Assembly: GCF_000620145.1 (NCBI RefSeq)
Contig: NZ_KK211082.1
Location: 1-56,842, forward strand
Direction: 5' to 3'
From: Deefgea rivuli DSM 18356
Lineage (GTDB): Bacteria > Pseudomonadota > Gammaproteobacteria > Burkholderiales > Chitinibacteraceae
Length of the DNA: 56,842 nucleotides
Part shown: piece by piece, positions 25,493 to 35,615 of the stretch
How positions within the stretch are numbered: position 1 is the first letter of the stretch
Layout of the letters: the number at the start of each line of letters is the position of its first letter
Position numbers and translations under genes: made by a program
The notes under the pieces: generated by a model
Told to the model about the DNA's origin: nothing
Database searches by the model: none
The model's input: the letters and a program-made list of their open reading frames with translations, nothing else

Positions 25493-25984
25493 TTACGAAG
25501 CATTATTGACCAATTGCACCAACTCCGCCTCACTCAATTCGCCAACGATTTTCTTCATCAAGCGGCCATCTTTACCCAAAATATAGGATGTTGGCGTCAG
25601 CTGTACTTCGCCGAAGGCTTTGGCGATTTCACCACTTTGGTCGTGCACCACTTCAAACGGCAATGGCACTTTGGCTAAATAATTCTGAATATATTCTGGA
25701 TTGTCGTAGCTCATTGCCACGGCAATCGTCGCCAATTTATCCTTACCCAGCGCGTTCTGTGCTTTGACCAGGCCCGGCATTTCAGCCATACAACCCGAAC
25801 AGCTGGTTGCCCAAAAATTGACCAACACCACTTTGCCTTTGAAATCATCAATTTTGATGTTTTTACCCGCCAGCGTGGTCATCGCTTGCGCGGTCGGCAT
25901 GGGCGCTGCTTGACTGACATACAACCAAGCCGCTACGCCGACTGCGACCACCGCAGCCAAGGCGATTTTTATTCCTACTTGCAT
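25493..25984 (-). CDS. TlpA-like thioredoxin-fold protein
   Basis: A 163-aa membrane-anchored thioredoxin-like protein. One N-terminal hydrophobic segment (GIKIALAAVVAVGVAAWLYV) is followed by a redoxin domain. FWATSCSGCMAEMP carries the CxxC active site in the TlpA/ResA arrangement, and LTPTSYILGKDG holds the cis-Pro. It likely reduces or delivers disulfides to exported proteins, for example in cytochrome maturation. GAGGGG lies about nine bases before the ATG. It is downstream of the chemoreceptor but probably separate. Confidence 0.88.
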   Translation of the reverse strand: MQVGIKIALAAVVAVGVAAWLYVSQAAPMPTAQAMTTLAGKNIKIDDFKGKVVLVNFWATSCSGCMAEMPGLVKAQNALGKDKLATIAVAMSYDNPEYIQNYLAKVPLPFEVVHDQSGEIAKAFGEVQLTPTSYILGKDGRLMKKIVGELSEAELVQLVNNAS

Positions 25985-26044
25985 TACTGATGCCCCTCAA
26001 AATTTTCGCTACGATAACATACCCAATCCGAGGATGCAGCTGCA

Positions 26045-27580
26045 TCAGGCTTTCAATTTGGTCACATTAAACATCAACATTTCATCTTTTAGATCTTGCA
26101 CCACCAATTTAATCTCTAATGCATATTCAGTTGATTTTTGGATCAACTCATCATTCATCGAAGCCCCAGCAGAAACTTCATCCACTTGCTGACTAATCGC
26201 ATCTGTCGATTGCGCCTGAGCACGAATGGACTGAGAAATTTCCCCCACCGTCGTCGCCACCCGACCTGAATAATCCGCAATTTTAGCAATCACCGTGCCG
26301 GTTTGGCTCGCCAAGGTCACATTCTCGCCCATGCCAATGACTAATTCATTCATGCTCAGCAGTGCTTTTTCTTTGCTTTCGGTAATTAAGGCAATCATCT
26401 GATTGATTTCCAATGTCGATGCGGCTGTTCGCTCCGCGAGTTTTCTCACCTCATCGGCCACCACGGCAAAACCACGTCCCTGCTCGCCCGCACGCGCGGC
26501 TTCAATCGCCGCATTGAGCGCTAGTAAATTAGTCTGCGCCGCAATGTCACCAATCACTTGTACGATGTCTTTGATTTTATCGCTGCGTTGCCCCAGTGTT
26601 TCCAAATCATTCGCTGTGCGACCGATGGTCGCGGCAGTGTGCTGCAAATCATTCACAGTGCGCTGCATCAATATCGCGCTATTGGCCGCCTCCGTAGCTG
26701 ATTCACTGGATAAACGCGCGCCTTCGGCAGTGTTGTCGCTCACTGAGCCAAAACGCGTTTGCAAGGAACGAACCTCATCGGCGATTTGATTCGCCGCATT
26801 GGTTTGCGTCGAGGATTGCCGCGAGACCTGAAGTGTCAGGCCATTAAGATCTTCTAAATGCTGATGAATTTTCTCGGTGTCTTCTTGCAATTTACGCATC
26901 AAACGGCGAAAGCGCGTTTGCATATCCACCACAGATTCAAAAATCGGCGTGGTTTTACCGTCCATTTGAATTTGCGTCGCCAAATCACCTTGCGCCATCG
27001 TGCTGGATAACACCAAAATCCCCGCCGATTCAACAGCCTCTTGGCGCATTTTGATCGCAATAAAAATCAACACCATGGTTTCCATCACGACAAACAAGGC
27101 GTGCACGATCACCACCCAAAACTCTTTCACACTGGGATAAGCCCAAATGCCAACTTGATTGCGCTGTAAATAAAAAAACAGAATATGGTGAACGGCAATC
27201 AGTACCGCAGCCAGCAAAATCGGCTGCCAATCGCGGTAATAAATTAAAAAAGCCAGAAAACAAAAAATCGCAAAATGCATTTCCAGCATGCCGCGACTTT
27301 GATGAATAAAGAGCGCCGAAAAAAACATCAATGAAGCGGCCACAGAGAGCCGCACCAACAAATGCCCAGCAGGAAAGAAGCGATAAATCAAAAATGGCCC
27401 CAATGCCGCTGGCAAACCAATCAGCAAGGCCGCCCACCATGTATCGTACCAAGTCGCGAGCAAGAGAGAGGCCAGCCATAACACCGCCAGCAAAGGTTGC
27501 ATCATTCGATCGACATCCGAGCGCAAGCTCATCAAATGACTTTGAATCGTAATCGTGGCTTGGGCAGGTTTAGTTAACAT
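26045..27580 (-). CDS. Methyl-accepting chemotaxis protein with multi-pass membrane sensor
   Basis: A 511-aa chemoreceptor. The C-terminal signalling domain has the hairpin tip [32 protein letters not shown] (shown here as the region around residues 340-375). The N-terminal 190 residues contain about six hydrophobic segments and almost no periplasmic loop, unlike classical receptors. His residues sit in or beside these membrane segments ([19 protein letters not shown]), so the input may be membrane-internal, perhaps a cofactor, redox or energy signal; that is inference. A HAMP domain is not obvious. It begins directly after the stop codon of a small membrane-protein gene. Confidence 0.9.
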   Translation of the reverse strand: MLTKPAQATITIQSHLMSLRSDVDRMMQPLLAVLWLASLLLATWYDTWWAALLIGLPAALGPFLIYRFFPAGHLLVRLSVAASLMFFSALFIHQSRGMLEMHFAIFCFLAFLIYYRDWQPILLAAVLIAVHHILFFYLQRNQVGIWAYPSVKEFWVVIVHALFVVMETMVLIFIAIKMRQEAVESAGILVLSSTMAQGDLATQIQMDGKTTPIFESVVDMQTRFRRLMRKLQEDTEKIHQHLEDLNGLTLQVSRQSSTQTNAANQIADEVRSLQTRFGSVSDNTAEGARLSSESATEAANSAILMQRTVNDLQHTAATIGRTANDLETLGQRSDKIKDIVQVIGDIAAQTNLLALNAAIEAARAGEQGRGFAVVADEVRKLAERTAASTLEINQMIALITESKEKALLSMNELVIGMGENVTLASQTGTVIAKIADYSGRVATTVGEISQSIRAQAQSTDAISQQVDEVSAGASMNDELIQKSTEYALEIKLVVQDLKDEMLMFNVTKLKA

Positions 27581-27766
27581 TTATTTCGCTCCTGTGCTGA
27601 CATTGCTAAAACAAAAACTCGCTTCGGGCGTTGCTTGGGTCAGTAAATAAGTCGTCGCGACAAGGCAATAAATAAACCAGCAAAAAACCGCAGCAAACAG
27701 GCCCCATTTTGAAATAGGTTTAGGCGCCAGCACCTGCTGTGGCGTGTGTTTCAGAGCATGTTCCAT
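27581..27766 (-). CDS. Small membrane protein upstream of the chemoreceptor
   Basis: A 61-aa protein with one predicted transmembrane segment (WGLFAAVFCWFIYCLVATTYLL). Its stop codon TAA is directly followed by the chemoreceptor ATG, so the two are almost certainly translationally coupled. The ribosome site (GGTGGGGTGAAGCG before ATG) is plausible. I do not recognise a family. The coupling is the main evidence for a real gene. Confidence 0.6.
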   Translation of the reverse strand: MEHALKHTPQQVLAPKPISKWGLFAAVFCWFIYCLVATTYLLTQATPEASFCFSNVSTGAK

Positions 27767-28081
27767 CGCTTCACCCCACCCATTTTCAATTCAAAAACTG
27801 ACTCATTCGCAGTGTAGTGCATGCATCCATAAAAACGCATGAACTTACAAAAATCAGCGCCAATCGGACGTACATCTAATAAATGTCCAGCAACTGCGCA
27901 AAACCAAGTGAACTTCAGCGCAGAAAAGTAAATCAAGCTCACTTCGCTACAGATCGACTGCTAAAGCCATAAAATATTGGTATATCTTTGTAGCTATTGA
28001 TAGATAATACACAGGCGGCAATACCCTCTATTTTTATAAAAAAAACACCCTCTTCACTTAAGAAAATAATATTGAACTCCA
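27767..28081. other. Gene-free stretch upstream of groESL
   Basis: No gene is supported here; a 63-codon minus-strand frame overlaps but has no support. The stretch holds a 55-bp palindromic element at 27976-28030 and otherwise AT-rich sequence leading to the groESL promoter. Confidence 0.6.
27976..28030. repeat. 55-bp palindromic element, copy 5
   Basis: The left arm ATTGGTATATCTTTGTAGCT (complement GCTACA-N5-ATACC) and the right arm CACAGGCGGCAATACCCTC are inverted around a 14-base AT-rich centre. It lies about 50 bases upstream of the groESL heat-shock promoter. Confidence 0.65.
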
Positions 28082-28109
28082 CTTGAAAAAAAGCACTCTC
28101 GCCCCTACT
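28082..28109 (+). promoter_or_regulatory. Predicted RpoH (sigma-32) promoter of groESL
   Basis: CTTGAAA (28082-28088), 13 bases, then CCCCTACT (28102-28109) closely matches the sigma-32 consensus CTTGAAA / CCCCATNT. Transcription would begin within or next to the CIRCE element that follows at once, giving dual control. Confidence 0.75.
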
Positions 28110-28111
28110 AT

Positions 28112-28138
28112 TTAGCACTCAAGCCAGTCGAGTGCTAA
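28112..28138 (+). promoter_or_regulatory. CIRCE element (HrcA operator)
   Basis: TTAGCACTC, nine bases, GAGTGCTAA: a perfect match to the CIRCE consensus. HrcA repressor binds this inverted repeat and is released on heat shock when GroE is occupied. It sits directly after the predicted sigma-32 -10 box, where bound repressor would block transcription. Confidence 0.97.
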
Positions 28139-28196
28139 ATCAGTTCATAGTCCGAACTCACTCGCTAGCGAAATAATTTAAATTTGAAGTGCCAGT

Positions 28197-28280
28197 GCAA
28201 AAATTTTATGGCAAGGCAGCCAAGCCTAGGCAGTACATTGAGTACGACAAGGCAAGGCAACGATGCAAGAAAATTTTTGC
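28197..28280. repeat. 84-bp imperfect inverted repeat in the groES leader
   Basis: GCAAAAATTTT (28197-28207) and AAAATTTTTGC (28270-28280) are perfect inverted ends; the interior pairs only in part, around a GTAC-ATTGA-GTAC core (about 28233-28246). It lies between CIRCE and the groES ribosome site and would be part of the mRNA leader. It may be a small mobile repeat or a leader structure affecting mRNA stability. Confidence 0.6.
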
Positions 28281-28323
28281 TTAACTATTTAACGACTGTT
28301 CAATCCTCAGGAGTTTTACACCC

Positions 28324-28614
28324 ATGAAAATTCGTCCATTACACGACCGTGTTGTTATCAAACGCGTAGAAGCTGAAGAAAAAACTGCATCTGGCATCTT
28401 GCTTGCAGGTAGCGCGGCAGAAAAACCAGATATGGGTGAAGTGGTTGCAGTGGGTACGGGCAAATTACTCGACAGCGGCGAAGTTCGCGCTTTGGCCTTG
28501 AAAGTTGGCGATAAAGTGATTTTCGGCAAGTACAGCGGCCAAACTGTGAAACTAGACGGTAACGAATTACTCGTTATGCGCGAAGAAGACATCATGGGCG
28601 TGGTTGAGGCTTAA
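28324..28614 (+). CDS. groES: Co-chaperonin GroES
   Basis: A 96-aa ring-forming co-chaperonin that caps GroEL. It has the N-terminal [20 protein letters not shown], the mobile-loop region [20 protein letters not shown], and the end [16 protein letters not shown] clear CAGGAG lies upstream. It is the first gene of a heat-inducible operon under the predicted sigma-32 promoter and CIRCE. Confidence 0.98.
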   Translation: MKIRPLHDRVVIKRVEAEEKTASGILLAGSAAEKPDMGEVVAVGTGKLLDSGEVRALALKVGDKVIFGKYSGQTVKLDGNELLVMREEDIMGVVEA

Positions 28615-28632
28615 GCTTCCCCGTGCATTGAC

Positions 28633-28649
28633 GGTGGGTTCATCCCACC
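28633..28649 (+). repeat. Small hairpin between groES and groEL
   Basis: GGTGGG-TTCAT-CCCACC followed by CTAC resembles a common short intergenic palindrome. It lacks a T-run and is unlikely to terminate; it may trim the operon mRNA. Confidence 0.45.
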
Positions 28650-28684
28650 CTACATCATTTAATTTCATGAATTTGGAGATTTAA

Positions 28685-30328
<1,644 letters not shown>

Positions 30329-30460
30329 TTCCAATGATGAAATTCAAACCTGACTTTGTCGGCATCACCTTGCCGTGCTAGAGCACTGCCTGCGGTTCGC
30401 CTTCGCGTCATCTTTGATTCATCACTGGAATAGACCAAGCCAAAACATCGGCTTTCCCGC

Positions 30461-30495
30461 AAAAAAAAACGCCACCGATTCGGTGGCGTTTTTTT
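30461..30495 (+). terminator. Rho-independent terminator of groESL
   Basis: An A-run, CGCCACCG (30470-30477), loop ATT, CGGTGGCG (30481-30488), then seven T. Confidence 0.9.
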
Positions 30496-30520
30496 ATATC
30501 AAATCAATAAATTGCTTTTG

Positions 30521-30540
30521 CCTAAGGTATACAAGGTAAA
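30521..30540. repeat. Half copy of the 55-bp palindromic element
   Basis: CCTAAGGTATACAAGGTAAA matches the outer half of an arm. The expected inverted partner about 14 bases further on is not recognisable, so this is a half or decayed copy. Confidence 0.4.
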
Positions 30541-30626
30541 TTCAATTGCCTGCTCCACCCCCATCCTGTAAGCTTTACATCGCCGCTTGAGGCCGTAAAT
30601 AATAAATCTGAACGAGTGGACCCGCT

Positions 30627-31526
30627 GTGAATTCGCAACTCCTTAATTTACTCAATGGTGATGCAACGCTCTACCCGCATCGCTTAGAAGAGCTGCATCC
30701 ACGCGTGCTGGAAATGATTATTGCGTCTTGTGGCAGTACCGAATTTGATAGCTATTTACGCACTTTGATTCTCGATGATCGCGGTGGTCGGCAAGGATTC
30801 TGCTCGGAAGTCATTTCTGAAATTTTCGCCCTGATTCAAGCCTATGAGCAAAGACAGCTTGGCTACTCCGATGATGAAAAAGACATCTGGGGCCATGTTA
30901 AACAAGCTCGTGAACACCTAGAACAAAGCGGCATTACGTTTAATAAAGAAGGTTTTTTTTCCGCAGCCGAGCGCGGTGAAACACTGAAATTAGTGCTGTT
31001 TTTAAAAGCCGGTATGCAAATCAATACCATCGACAACCATGGAAAAACACCGCTCATTTGGGCTTCGTCATTTGGCCAACTGCCCTGTGTCGGCTTATTG
31101 CTCGCCAATCAAGCACATACTGAAATCAAAGATTCAGGCGGTTATACCGCATTACATTGGGCTGCTGCCAATGGCCATGCTGAAGTCATTAGCCTCCTGC
31201 TGGAACATGGTGCCGATGCCAATAGCGTCAGTAAAACCGGCCGAACACCGCTAATTCAAGCCGCTGCGCGTGGCCAGCGTGATGCATTAATGACGCTGAT
31301 GGAAGCGGGTGCAAAAATTAATCAGCAAGATGAGGAAGGCGAAACCGCGCTACACAAAGCGCTGCATCAAGGCCATGTGCACGTTTCGCAGGCGCTGATT
31401 AATCACCATGCCGATGTCGACCTCACAAATAAAGCGCAGCACAACGCCTATTCCATAGGCTTGCAACATAATAATTTAGCGATTCGTAAATTGCTGAGTG
31501 AAAAACGCTTTATCAGCGGTAAATAA
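30627..31526 (+). CDS. Ankyrin-repeat protein
   Basis: A 299-aa protein. Residues about 1-105 form a helical domain without a known match. Residues 110-299 contain about five ankyrin repeats (NHGKTPLIWASSFGQ, GYTALHWAAANGH, GRTPLIQAAARGQ, GETALHKALHQGH and a last degenerate one). Ankyrin repeats mediate protein contacts; the partner is unknown. It starts with GTG with GTGGA upstream, is single, and lies after groESL but beyond a terminator, so it is not part of that operon. Confidence 0.85.
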   Translation: MNSQLLNLLNGDATLYPHRLEELHPRVLEMIIASCGSTEFDSYLRTLILDDRGGRQGFCSEVISEIFALIQAYEQRQLGYSDDEKDIWGHVKQAREHLEQSGITFNKEGFFSAAERGETLKLVLFLKAGMQINTIDNHGKTPLIWASSFGQLPCVGLLLANQAHTEIKDSGGYTALHWAAANGHAEVISLLLEHGADANSVSKTGRTPLIQAAARGQRDALMTLMEAGAKINQQDEEGETALHKALHQGHVHVSQALINHHADVDLTNKAQHNAYSIGLQHNNLAIRKLLSEKRFISGK

Positions 31527-31578
31527 AAAACCATTCCAAGTGCGCTTGAGCACAGATTAATTTCTGCGGCTTGAAAGC

Positions 31579-32037
31579 TTATTTTTTCAGCATCAAACGA
31601 ATATCCCGCCGCGCTTCAGCCTGCACCCAACGTATCACCGCGTCTTCATCTTGCGGCACCAAAGGTTCGACCTCCAGCGACTTACCATCTGCTGTCATCG
31701 CCACCATCGTGAAATAGCAACTATTGGTATGCCGCTCAGTTTGCTCGCGAATATTTTCCGCCACCACGCGAATGCCAATCTCCATCGACGTTCGGCCGGT
31801 GTAATTCACACAGGCCAAAAAATGCACCAACTCGCCGACAAAAATAGGCTGCTTAAACGTCACTTGATCGACTGAAAGCGTCACCGCATACGCGCCTGCG
31901 TAACGGCTAGCACAGGCGTAAGCCACTTGATCGAGCTGCTTAAGCAACGCGCCACCATGTACCTTGCCAGAAAAATTGGCCATATCCGGCGTCATTAACA
32001 CCGTCATATTCAATTGATATTTGGGTAAATCATGCAT
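31579..32037 (-). CDS. Acyl-CoA thioesterase, hotdog fold (YciA-like)
   Basis: A 152-aa single hotdog-domain thioesterase. GKVHGGALLKQLDQVAYACAS carries the catalytic Asp-helix region (HGG...D), followed by SVDQVTFKQPIFVGELV. It hydrolyses acyl-CoA; the preferred chain length cannot be read. The ribosome site GGAG seven bases before the ATG lies at the edge of the palindromic element upstream (32047-32103). It is downstream of lipA, past a terminator. Confidence 0.88.
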   Translation of the reverse strand: MHDLPKYQLNMTVLMTPDMANFSGKVHGGALLKQLDQVAYACASRYAGAYAVTLSVDQVTFKQPIFVGELVHFLACVNYTGRTSMEIGIRVVAENIREQTERHTNSCYFTMVAMTADGKSLEVEPLVPQDEDAVIRWVQAEARRDIRLMLKK

Positions 32038-32046
32038 GTATTATCT

Positions 32047-32103
32047 CCATAGGGTATTTGACTGTAGCCCACGTTAAATAAGTTCTACAATTAAATACCA
32101 CAT
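32047..32103. repeat. 55-bp palindromic element, copy 6
   Basis: CCATAGGGTATTTGACTGTAGC (left; its complement fits GGCTACA-N5-ATACCC exactly) and CTACAATTAAATACCACAT (right) are inverted around a 15-base AT-rich centre. On the minus strand it lies directly upstream of the thioesterase gene and its last bases overlap that gene's Shine-Dalgarno sequence. Confidence 0.75.
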
Positions 32104-32132
32104 AAAAAAACGGAGCCATTGGCTCCGTTTTT
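32104..32132 (-). terminator. Rho-independent terminator downstream of lipA
   Basis: CGGAGCC (32111-32117), loop ATT, GGCTCCG (32121-32127), with an A-run on the left, which is the T-run of the minus-strand transcript, and a T-run on the right. It can end the lipB-lipA operon. Confidence 0.85.
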
Positions 32133-32146
32133 AAATTCAGAAAAAA

Positions 32147-33154
32147 TCAAACGCCAGCGTTATGCGCCTGCTGATCTGCATGATAACTCGATCTAACCAT
32201 TGCGCCCACCGCGGCATGTTTAAAGCCTAGCTCATACGCGCGATTTTCAAAGACTTTGAATTGGTCTGGATGCACATAGCGCAGTACTGGCAAATGGCCG
32301 TTCGATGGCTGCAAATACTGGCCAATCGTGATCATATCAATGTCGTGCGCGCGCATGTCTTCCATGACTTGGAACACTTCTTCATCCGTTTCGCCAAGAC
32401 CCACCATAATGCCGGACTTGGTGTTTACGTGCGGATAAAGGCGTTTGAATTCTTTGAGCAAGTCGAGCGAATGCTGGTAATCCGAACCCGGACGCGCTTG
32501 TTTATACAGGCGTGGCGCAGTTTCCAGATTGTGGTTCAGCACATCCGGCAAAGCTTCTTTAAAGATCGACAGCGCAATCTCCATGCGGCCACGGAAATCC
32601 GGCACCAGCACTTCGATTTGCGTTGCAGGGCTCAATTCACGCGTTTTCTGGATGCATTCCGCAAAGTGCGTCGCACCGCCGTCGCGCAAATCATCACGAT
32701 CCACTGACGTAATCACCACGTATTTGAGTTTCAGCGCAGCAATGGTTTCGCCCAAATGGCGCGGTTCATTTTCATCGAGCGGATTCGGGCGGCCATGGCC
32801 GACGTCACAGAACGGGCAACGACGCGTACAGATGTCCCCCATAATCATGAAGGTCGCAGTACCCTTGCCAAAACATTCGCCGATATTCGGGCAAGAGGCT
32901 TCTTCGCACACGGTATGCAGCTTTTGCTCGCGCAAAATTTCTTTGATTTCGTAGAAACGGCTGTTATGGCTCGCCGCTTGCACGCGTATCCATTCTGGTT
33001 TTTTTAGCTTGGTTTCAAGCTGCACGATTTTAATTGGGATACGCGCCGTTTTCGCTTCGCCTTTCAGCTTCACACCGATTTCTTTTGAGGCTGGCTTAGT
33101 GACGGGCTTAACGATTAGCGTTTCCGCTGCAACTTCTTTGATTTGATCTGTCAT
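32147..33154 (-). CDS. lipA: Lipoyl synthase
   Basis: A 335-aa radical SAM enzyme that inserts two sulfurs into octanoyl groups on E2/GcvH proteins. It has the auxiliary cluster motif [13 protein letters not shown] and the radical SAM motif [10 protein letters not shown], then [16 protein letters not shown]. An N-terminal extension of about 40 residues is Lys/Thr-rich and not conserved. It follows lipB on the same strand, as in most proteobacteria. Confidence 0.98.
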   Translation of the reverse strand: MTDQIKEVAAETLIVKPVTKPASKEIGVKLKGEAKTARIPIKIVQLETKLKKPEWIRVQAASHNSRFYEIKEILREQKLHTVCEEASCPNIGECFGKGTATFMIMGDICTRRCPFCDVGHGRPNPLDENEPRHLGETIAALKLKYVVITSVDRDDLRDGGATHFAECIQKTRELSPATQIEVLVPDFRGRMEIALSIFKEALPDVLNHNLETAPRLYKQARPGSDYQHSLDLLKEFKRLYPHVNTKSGIMVGLGETDEEVFQVMEDMRAHDIDMITIGQYLQPSNGHLPVLRYVHPDQFKVFENRAYELGFKHAAVGAMVRSSYHADQQAHNAGV

Positions 33155-33172
33155 ATCGTCCGAATCAACCCC

Positions 33173-33856
33173 CTATTTAAACGGGATGTGATTGATTTGT
33201 TGAAGAATTTTGTCTGCCATTTTACCGAACAAATCAGCGGGTGTCTTGTTAATGCCAAGATCGCTCATCCGCGTCACTTGCAAACCTTGGTAACCACAAG
33301 GATTAATCAAAGCAAATGGCGCTAAATCCATGCTGACATTGAGAGCGAGGCCGTGATAACAACAGCCATTTTTAATCCGCAAACCCAAGCTAGCGATTTT
33401 GGCTTCAAATTCACCTAACTCAGTTTTTCGATGTATATACACGCCAGGAGCATCTACCTTGCCATAGGCGGTGATACCCTCATCAGCGAGTACACCAATG
33501 ACGCTGTCTTCGAGCAGTCGAACTAAATCTCGCACGCCCAATTTGTGTCGGCGTAAATCCAGTAAGAGATAGGCAACCAATTGCCCCGGGCCGTGATAGG
33601 TCACCTGCCCGCCGCGATCAATTTGGACAATCGGAATCTCGCTGCTTTGCAGAATATGTTCCGGTTTACCGGCCAGCCCTTGCGTAAACACCGGCGGATG
33701 CTCCAACAACCAGAGTTCATCCGGCGTCGTTGCATCGCGTGCCACAGTAAACGCTTGCATCGCTTCAAACGTCGGCAAATATTCAACTTGCCCCAGCTGC
33801 TTGACGATCACATCCGCCTTTACATGCGTATTCAAATCAGTCGTCACATCAGTCAC
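33173..33856 (-). CDS. lipB: Octanoyltransferase LipB
   Basis: A 227-aa enzyme that moves octanoyl from acyl carrier protein to lipoyl domains. It has [19 protein letters not shown], the Lys region [21 protein letters not shown], and INPCGYQGL with the catalytic Cys. It starts with GTG directly after the DUF493 stop codon, so it is coupled to that gene, and ends 18 bases before lipA. Confidence 0.96.
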   Translation of the reverse strand: MTDVTTDLNTHVKADVIVKQLGQVEYLPTFEAMQAFTVARDATTPDELWLLEHPPVFTQGLAGKPEHILQSSEIPIVQIDRGGQVTYHGPGQLVAYLLLDLRRHKLGVRDLVRLLEDSVIGVLADEGITAYGKVDAPGVYIHRKTELGEFEAKIASLGLRIKNGCCYHGLALNVSMDLAPFALINPCGYQGLQVTRMSDLGINKTPADLFGKMADKILQQINHIPFK

Positions 33857-34156
33857 TTAAAGCACCATACGCACCATCGGATGCGCGCGCAGGGCAGCAT
33901 CAAGGGCGTGAACTTGTTCGATATTGGCAAAGGTAATCATTAAGGTCAGCGCGTGATAATTGCCGCTACTGGATGCACGGTGTTCAATCAGCGCTTCGGT
34001 AAAATCAACAATATGCACTTGCGTTAACGCTAAAACTTCAGCAGCAAATTCAGTATGTGTAATGCTTTTGTGGCTGACCGCCTTCACTGGAATCAACACC
34101 GGAAACGTCACTAAATCTTCGAGTTTTTGACTCGGAATATCGGTAAAACCCGCCAT
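33857..34156 (-). CDS. DUF493 family protein (YbeD-like)
   Basis: A 99-aa member of the YbeD/DUF493 family with an ACT-like ferredoxin fold (LEDLVTFPVLIPVKAV; SSSGNYHALTLMITFANIEQVHALDAAL). It lies beside lipB in many proteobacteria, so a role in lipoylation or its regulation is inferred from context. GGAGTAATT precedes the ATG; six bases separate it from the transaminase. Confidence 0.93.
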   Translation of the reverse strand: MAGFTDIPSQKLEDLVTFPVLIPVKAVSHKSITHTEFAAEVLALTQVHIVDFTEALIEHRASSSGNYHALTLMITFANIEQVHALDAALRAHPMVRMVL

Positions 34157-34162
34157 AATTAC

Positions 34163-35038
34163 TTACTCCAATCCACGGCGCATCACCGCCGTTTTAAATT
34201 CTTGATAAAAACCCAACATTTTCTTATATATGGGGCCAACTTGGCCATTTCCTACTGCCTGCCCGTCCAACAATACAATCGCCAGAATTTCTTTCGATGA
34301 TGACGTTAACCAGACTTCATCGGCTTGCCGCAGCATCGCCTCTGTCACCTCGCCCAACTGCAAAGGCAATCCATTATGCCGCGCTAGTTCAATCAGCAAA
34401 TCATAGGTGATTCCCGTTAGCATCAATGGCGATGGTGCTGGCGCATAAATTACACCGTTTTTGACGATAAAAATATTGCTGGCAGCGCCTTCAATCAACA
34501 AGCCATCGCGCAACAAAATCGTTTCCGCCACGCCCGCATCAGCGGCCTGCTGCTTTGCCAAGACATTCGCGAGTAATGAAATCGCCTTAATATTACAGCG
34601 CAGCCAGCGAATATCATTCGTCGTGATCGCACTCACGCCTTGCTGCACTAGATCGCTAGCTGGTGGATCAAGTACATCGGCGAACATAAAAACCGTTGGC
34701 GTCACGATAGCGGGAAAAGCATGATTGCGCGGATACGCTGGACCACGCGACACTTGCACATATACCGATTGATCAGCAAAACTTTGCTGTGCGACTAAAG
34801 CGCCAATAATCTCACGCCATTGCGCTAGCCCATAAGGATTTGGGATGCGCAGCTCGGCGAGATTGTGTTCCAGCCTCGCCAAATGTTCATCCAAGCGAAA
34901 AATAAATCGATCGTACACCGGAATCATCTCATACACGCCGTCGCCGAACAAAAAGCCACGATCCAGCACCGAGATTTGTAGCTGATCTAAAGGCGCAAAC
35001 TGACCATTTAAATACGCTATCAAATGAGGTAATTGCAT
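34163..35038 (-). CDS. Class IV aminotransferase, D-amino-acid transaminase-like
   Basis: A 291-aa PLP-dependent fold-type IV enzyme. LDRGFLFGDGVYEMIPVY is the family's N-terminal core, CNIKAISLLANVLAKQQA carries the Schiff-base Lys, and LLIEGAASNIFIVKNG is the PLP-phosphate region. It resembles D-alanine transaminases more than branched-chain enzymes, but substrate specificity is not certain. It heads the minus-strand cluster with DUF493, lipB and lipA, a grouping seen in many beta- and gammaproteobacteria. Confidence 0.9.
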   Translation of the reverse strand: MQLPHLIAYLNGQFAPLDQLQISVLDRGFLFGDGVYEMIPVYDRFIFRLDEHLARLEHNLAELRIPNPYGLAQWREIIGALVAQQSFADQSVYVQVSRGPAYPRNHAFPAIVTPTVFMFADVLDPPASDLVQQGVSAITTNDIRWLRCNIKAISLLANVLAKQQAADAGVAETILLRDGLLIEGAASNIFIVKNGVIYAPAPSPLMLTGITYDLLIELARHNGLPLQLGEVTEAMLRQADEVWLTSSSKEILAIVLLDGQAVGNGQVGPIYKKMLGFYQEFKTAVMRRGLE

Positions 35039-35189
35039 GATTTCCCTCCTGAAATAAGAACGAACTGATGCAGAAAAGGCGCCAGATAAGCCATTGTAAA
35101 ACGACAGAATAAATGGCGCTTGGAAAGTCAGTGCTTCTCAGTCTATACTAAACACGCAATTTCAAACGAACGTTTTAAAAGGTGAGTAT

Positions 35190-35456
35190 ATGAGTGATTT
35201 ATTGAGTCGTTTCAAAGCCGCGCAAGATGAAGTAGTGAACCTAAACGACGCGCCAAATGTACAAACCAAGCTACGCTTATATGCGCTCTACAAGCAAGGC
35301 AGCGAAGGTGATGTCAGCGGCGATCGCCCTTCGGCGATTCAATTTGTTGCGCAGGCCAAATATGATGCGTGGGCCAAGTTGGTCGGCACCAGCAGTGAAG
35401 CGGCAATGAATGGGTATGTTGATTTAGTTGAAGAACTAAAAGCCAACGACGCCTAA
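35190..35456 (+). CDS. Acyl-CoA-binding protein (ACBP)
   Basis: An 88-aa four-helix protein of the ACBP family that binds long-chain acyl-CoA esters in the cytosol. The diagnostic LRLYALYKQGSEGDVSGDRP and AKYDAWAKLVG segments hold the CoA-contacting Tyr, Lys and Trp. Best known in eukaryotes, it occurs in some bacteria. It is monocistronic and ends at a long inverted repeat shared with the convergent GGDEF-EAL gene. Confidence 0.93.
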   Translation: MSDLLSRFKAAQDEVVNLNDAPNVQTKLRLYALYKQGSEGDVSGDRPSAIQFVAQAKYDAWAKLVGTSSEAAMNGYVDLVEELKANDA

Positions 35457-35462
35457 TAGAGC

Positions 35463-35590
35463 GTTGAAAAACGGTTGCGAGACTCAAAATCTGCGCTACA
35501 AAATGGCTCAAAATCCTCGCTTACTCGCTGTAAACTACGGTTTTTCGCCATTTTTTGCCTTGTCTTTGAGTCACTCGCCACTTTTCAATG
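35463..35590. repeat. Nested inverted repeat between convergent genes
   Basis: GTTGAAAAACGGTTGCGAG and ACTCGCCACTTTTCAAT are imperfect outer arms; CTCAAA / TTTGAG continue the pairing, and AAAATGGC / GCCATTTT form an inner hairpin. It would form a long cruciform and could end both the ACBP and the GGDEF-EAL transcripts. It looks like a compact repeat element rather than a simple terminator. Confidence 0.6.
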
Positions 35591-35615
35591 GACGATAAAG
35601 CAGTGCTCCCTCCCC

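Noticed and set aside
27751-27942. A 63-codon minus-strand frame upstream of the small membrane-protein gene
   Set aside because: No ribosome site, overlaps the start of the better supported small gene and has no recognisable features.
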